DNA from: Candidatus Schekmanbacteria bacterium RIFCSPLOWO2_02_FULL_38_14
GTDB taxonomy: Bacteria; Schekmanbacteria; GWA2-38-11
Direction of reading: 5' to 3'
Assembly: GCA_001790855.1 (NCBI GenBank)
Contig: MGDH01000042.1
Span: 94,604 to 158,603 of the forward strand
DNA length: 64,000 nucleotides
In this document: positions 60,498 to 64,000 of the stretch, piece by piece
Numbering within the stretch: the stretch's first letter is position 1
Layout: each line of letters starts with the position of its first letter
The notes under the pieces: generated by a model
The model's input: only the letters and a program-made list of their open reading frames with translations
The model's database searches: none
Told to the model about the DNA's origin: nothing
Made by a program: the position numbers and the translations under genes

Positions 60498-62188
60498 TGC
60501 AGAACATCATCTCTCTTCAGAACATATCCTTCAAATATAAAAATAGTGATAAAAAAGCTCTTGATAACATCAGCCTTGATGTAGAAAAAGGAAAACTATA
60601 TGTCATCATGGGTCCAAGCCGCGCCGGCAAATCAACTCTGTGCCTTGCTCTGAACGGACTTGTCCCAAAATTGATAAAAGGTGAATTTCAGGGCAATGTT
60701 CTGTTGTCAGGTAAAAATGTCAGTGAACATCAGGTCAATGAACTTACCCCTGTAATTGGGCAGGTATTTCAGGATTTTGAATCCCAGCTTTTTTCAACAA
60801 ATGTAGAACTTGAAGTCGCTTTTGGTCCTGAAAATTTAGGTTTCAGCAGGGAAGATATAAGAAGACGGATTGATAATTCCCTGAACCTCGTTGGACTTTC
60901 AGCCTTTAACCACCGCCAGCCCTCCACTCTTTCCGGAGGTGAGAAACAGCGCCTTGCAATTGCTTCAGTGCTCTCGATTGAGCCTGAAGTACTATGTCTT
61001 GACGAACCAACAACAGACCTTGACCCTGAAGGAAAAGAGAATGTTTTTAAAATCTGCCGCGACCTCAAAAAAGACAGCAACAGGACAATGATAATTGTTG
61101 AACACGAAACAGAAGAAGTGCTTTATGCTGATTTCATAATACTGATGAATAACGGAAAGATATTAGCTCATAATTCCCCTGAAAATATTTTCAAGAATAT
61201 TCCCTTTTTGAAAAACATAGGTATCATGCCTCCTCAGCTTGTGGAATTGTTTCAGGAACTTGGGATAGACGAGTTTCCAATAAATAAAAATCATGCCATC
61301 GAATCAATAAAGAAAAGGAATTTTAAACTTTCTGAAACAAAATACAAAGAGCTTATTGAGAAGGATAAAAAACAATCCGCTTCCTACGGTGATGTAGTTA
61401 TAAAAACCGACTCACTGCACCATAAATATCTCAATGATGAGGAAGTGCTCAGAGGAATAAACCTTTCCATAAGAGCCGGTGAGTTTGTAAGCATAATTGG
61501 CCACAACGGCGGGGGGAAAACAACCCTTGCAAAACATTTTAACGGCTTGCTTCTCCCATCAAAAGGTGACATCTGTATAAAAGGCAAAAGCACAAAAGGT
61601 GCAAGTTTAAAGGAACTGAGCCAGCTTGTCGGATTTGTTTTTCAAAATCCTGACCACCAGATATTTGCTCAAACTGTTTATGAAGAAGTTTCCTTTACCC
61701 CAAAGCTTCTTGGTTTAACTGAGAGTGAAATTGATAAAAGGGTTAAAGACTCTCTTGAATCCGTAGGCCTCTCAAAGTTTGTCAGCGAAGACCCCTTCTC
61801 TCTTACAAAGGGAGACAGACAGAAGCTTGCAGTAGCATCAGTTCTTTCATCAAAACCTGAAATAATTATCCTTGATGAACCAACTACCGGCCTTGACTAC
61901 AAAGAGCTATTAAGCATGATGAATCTTTTGAAAGGCCTGAACTCAATAGGGCACACAATCATAATAATAACCCATTCAATACATATTGTTGCCTCATATT
62001 CCCACAGGGTTATTGTAATGGACAGAGGAAAAATACTTCTTGATGGAACAACAAGGGAGGTTTTTCAAAAAGAAGATGAGCTTGCAAAAGCGCACATAAA
62101 ACTTCCCAGCCTTACTTCGCTTGGAAACAGTCTTGGCTACACACTGCTCTCGATTGATGAATTTAAAGATATAATGGTGAAGCAATGA
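60497..62188 (+). CDS. Fused ECF transporter ATPase (EcfA-EcfA')
   Basis: The 563-residue protein is two ABC ATPases in tandem. Domain 1 (about 1-260) has GPSRAGKST, LSGGEKQR and LCLDEPTTDLD. Domain 2 (about 290-550) has GHNGGGKTT, a degenerate signature LTKGDRQK in place of LSGGQ, and IILDEPTTGLD. The start at 60497 is set by overlap with the S-component stop. An asymmetric pair with one weak signature suggests one dominant hydrolysis site. It is coupled to the T component by ATGA. Confidence 0.93.
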   Translation: MQNIISLQNISFKYKNSDKKALDNISLDVEKGKLYVIMGPSRAGKSTLCLALNGLVPKLIKGEFQGNVLLSGKNVSEHQVNELTPVIGQVFQDFESQLFSTNVELEVAFGPENLGFSREDIRRRIDNSLNLVGLSAFNHRQPSTLSGGEKQRLAIASVLSIEPEVLCLDEPTTDLDPEGKENVFKICRDLKKDSNRTMIIVEHETEEVLYADFIILMNNGKILAHNSPENIFKNIPFLKNIGIMPPQLVELFQELGIDEFPINKNHAIESIKKRNFKLSETKYKELIEKDKKQSASYGDVVIKTDSLHHKYLNDEEVLRGINLSIRAGEFVSIIGHNGGGKTTLAKHFNGLLLPSKGDICIKGKSTKGASLKELSQLVGFVFQNPDHQIFAQTVYEEVSFTPKLLGLTESEIDKRVKDSLESVGLSKFVSEDPFSLTKGDRQKLAVASVLSSKPEIIILDEPTTGLDYKELLSMMNLLKGLNSIGHTIIIITHSIHIVASYSHRVIVMDRGKILLDGTTREVFQKEDELAKAHIKLPSLTSLGNSLGYTLLSIDEFKDIMVKQ

Positions 62189-62964
62189 ACCTCTATCTCT
62201 ATCTGGACAGAAAATCTTTAATTCACAGCCTTGACCCCAGAACAAAGATTTTTCTACTTCTTGTAACATTTGTAATAGGATTGCTCTATCAGCACCCATT
62301 ATATTCCTTTTCAGTTCTCCTTTTAGTCCTTCTTCACGGAATCATCTCAAAAACACTTCTTAATCTCAGAACAGTCTGGAAATTAATCTTAATTATCAGC
62401 CTCCTGACTATCCCCATCTGGTCATTTACAGCAAAAGGGAAAACCAATCTCTTCTGGAAAGTTTCTTCTGAATCCCTTCTCTACGGAATCTCATCAGCAA
62501 TCGAAATATCGCTCATGATAATTGCGGGGATAATTTTTCTTTTAACAACTAAAAATGAAGATATAGCCCTTGGGCTAATTAAAATAGGAATCCCATATAG
62601 GATGAGTTTTGCCTTCTCGACTGCGCTCCGTCTTGTCCCTATGCTTGCAGGCACAGGCGCTACAGTAATACAGGCACAGCGTTCAAGAGGACTGGATCTT
62701 GATGAAGGAAATATTTTTGAAAGAATTAAAAAATATATCCCCCTGCTTGTTCCGATATTTCTTTCAACAATCAGAAACACAAACCTGCTTGCACAGGCGC
62801 TTGAATCAAAGGGATTTGGATACAAAGGAAAAAGAACTTTTTATATGATGACGGAGTTCAGGACTGCAGATTATCTTATATCTGTTTTTTTAATTTTGGT
62901 TCTGGTTGCAGCTATTTATCTGAAGGTCAAGGGATACGGAAAGATTGACGGTTTGAAATTGTGA
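62185..62964 (+). CDS. ECF transporter transmembrane component EcfT
   Basis: The 259-residue integral membrane protein begins DRKSLIHSLDPRTKIFLLL, the usual EcfT opening, and has five to six helices. The two coupling motifs that contact the ATPases appear as AQRSRGLD and ALESKGFG. It overlaps the ATPase stop by 4 bases, so S, A-A' and T are one dedicated group I transporter. Confidence 0.93.
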   Translation: MNLYLYLDRKSLIHSLDPRTKIFLLLVTFVIGLLYQHPLYSFSVLLLVLLHGIISKTLLNLRTVWKLILIISLLTIPIWSFTAKGKTNLFWKVSSESLLYGISSAIEISLMIIAGIIFLLTTKNEDIALGLIKIGIPYRMSFAFSTALRLVPMLAGTGATVIQAQRSRGLDLDEGNIFERIKKYIPLLVPIFLSTIRNTNLLAQALESKGFGYKGKRTFYMMTEFRTADYLISVFLILVLVAAIYLKVKGYGKIDGLKL

Positions 62965-63042
62965 CTTTTTCTTTTGCATTTAAATTATTTGGATTGAGTT
63001 TATGCGCCATTAAAAATGACTCCAAAGCCCTGTCTCTATACT

Positions 63043-63848
63043 CTATTCTTTTTTCTGATACCCCCTTCCCCCTTTTACAGCAATCTCTTCCTGTAACATC
63101 AGCGCCTCATAGGCAACACCTGCAAAATACCAGGCATCCGAAGACTTCGGATTCATGGAAATAGCTTTTTTATATATCTTTAATGCGTCTTCATACCTTC
63201 CCTCTTTCATGAAAATATTTCCGAGATTATTATGGGCAGAAGCTATTTTTGAATTTTTCCTAATCACGTCGCTCCATAGGGAATAACTATCCCTCCAGAC
63301 AAGATTCCTTTCCATTGTTAGGATTGATAGGAATAAAGCAATTAAAATGCAGGAACAGGTCTTTACAGGTTGACTGAGAATCTCATTGCGAGGAGCAAAG
63401 CGACGAAGAAAACCCCTGATAAAACATCCTTCCTTGCAGATAGCCACGCAACCGACTCAATATGAACAGGATGGGCAGAAAAACAGATTGAGGCGATAAG
63501 GGCAGCAACTGAATCCTTGAAGAGAAAATTAATTATCAGATACACAAGAATTACGTTTCCCGCATAAAGAACCATATTTGCCAGACGATAGCCAAATGGA
63601 TTCAGTTTCCATATTCTGTAATCTATCGCATAGGAAATTTCTTTAAAAGGAAGATAATCCGCTCCGGTTGGTGAAGTGAATATATCAAAAATATTCTTAG
63701 CGCTCAGGCTCTTTATTCTGGCATTATTTATTATTAATTCCTGGTCATCCCAGTTTGTGAAATCATTCTGTAAGGAATTTGCATAAATGAGAAAGGTAAC
63801 AGCTGTAAGCAGGATTATATGAAGCATTTTATTTTGCAAAACAGTCAT
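63043..63848 (-). pseudogene. TMTC-type membrane/TPR protein, internally deleted
   Basis: The N-terminal piece (63848 to 63363) reads like the start of TMTC/DUF1736 proteins: a first helix, NDFTNWDDQELIINN, and HIESVAWLSARKDVLSGVFF. The C-terminal piece, in another frame (to 63043), has the later family region RNLVWRDSYSLWSDVIRKN and a TPR unit (AHNNLGNIFMKEGRYEDAL). The block of membrane helices normally between them is missing. At the junction lies a family-D repeat (63382-63407, TCATTGCGAGGAGCAAAGCG...). Repeat insertion or repeat-mediated deletion is the likely cause. Confidence 0.85.
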
Positions 63849-64000
63849 TTCAAAACACCTGTTTAGAAAAAATCAGATTCCTTAAAACATATTTTATATA
63901 TCTTACATATATAAACAACTCAAATTTGAGCTATACTCAAAAAGAGTGTAAAAAGTAAATAGAGGTGGTGTATCCTTTCATAAACAAAAACAAGACAGGA
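63849..64000. other. Right-edge intergenic region
   Basis: AT-rich. A GAGGTGGTG SD-like word is at 63961-63970 on the plus strand, but no start codon follows before the edge. A gene may begin just outside the window. Confidence 0.3.

Overview
The window looks like chromosome from an AT-rich, diderm (outer-membrane) bacterium. It carries lipid A genes (lpxD, lpxA, lpxB), the outer-membrane assembly factor bamA with its chaperone skp, the lipoprotein carrier lolA, and both late MEP-pathway iron-sulfur enzymes (ispG, ispH). The order bamA-skp-lpxD-fabZ-lpxA-Gfo/Idh-lpxB-acyltransferase, a membrane pyrophosphatase and abundant palindromic intergenic repeats would fit an uncultured lineage near Desulfobacterota, Nitrospirota or Schekmanbacteria. 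That placement is inference, since no rRNA is present. TGA ends several intact genes, so the standard bacterial code applies.

Layout. 1-9.2 kb: a partial membrane protein, a secreted MsrB-MsrA fusion with an internal start for MsrA, the two-step agmatine-to-putrescine pathway, an acyl-CoA synthetase, a PilZ protein, hisD and a TPR lipoprotein. 9.3-17 kb: H+-pyrophosphatase, then a stress and RNA-repair group (lon, hsp20, rtcB, archease) with a small MITE-like element between archease and rtcB. 17-23 kb: galT coupled to a response regulator and a c-heme-motif sensor kinase, an alanine-rich lipoprotein with a strong terminator, and two L,D-transpeptidase genes. 23-33 kb: envelope biogenesis (acyltransferase to bamA), coaX and a sugar nucleotidyltransferase. 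33.3-37.2 kb: initiator tRNA, then an accessory patch holding an MNT/HEPN toxin-antitoxin locus with a nonsense-mutated HEPN, a decayed helicase fragment, an intact AbiE system and a DUF2283 remnant. 37.3-44.2 kb: ispG, a three-PDZ rseP, lolA, scpA, a TPR protein and gltX. 44.6-51.9 kb: dapL-folK-panB, a LarE-like enzyme, a half-ferritin-like small protein, a second MNT/HEPN locus (HEPN again broken by one stop), fabH and namZ. 52-64 kb: an AAA+/VWA pair, a zinc-ribbon miniprotein, lpdA, ychF, ispH, DUF3343, a complete ECF transporter (S-A-A'-T) and an internally deleted TMTC/TPR pseudogene.

The most distinctive theme is a dense set of small palindromic and tandem-word repeats. At least five families recur. 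They nest inside one another, supply the C-terminus of FolK, sit at the deletion junction of the TMTC pseudogene, and in one case are framed by 23-bp terminal inverted repeats. The second theme is three nucleotidyltransferase-type toxin-antitoxin/abortive-infection loci within 16 kb. In both MNT/HEPN loci the nucleotidyltransferase is intact while the HEPN toxin carries a single in-frame stop.
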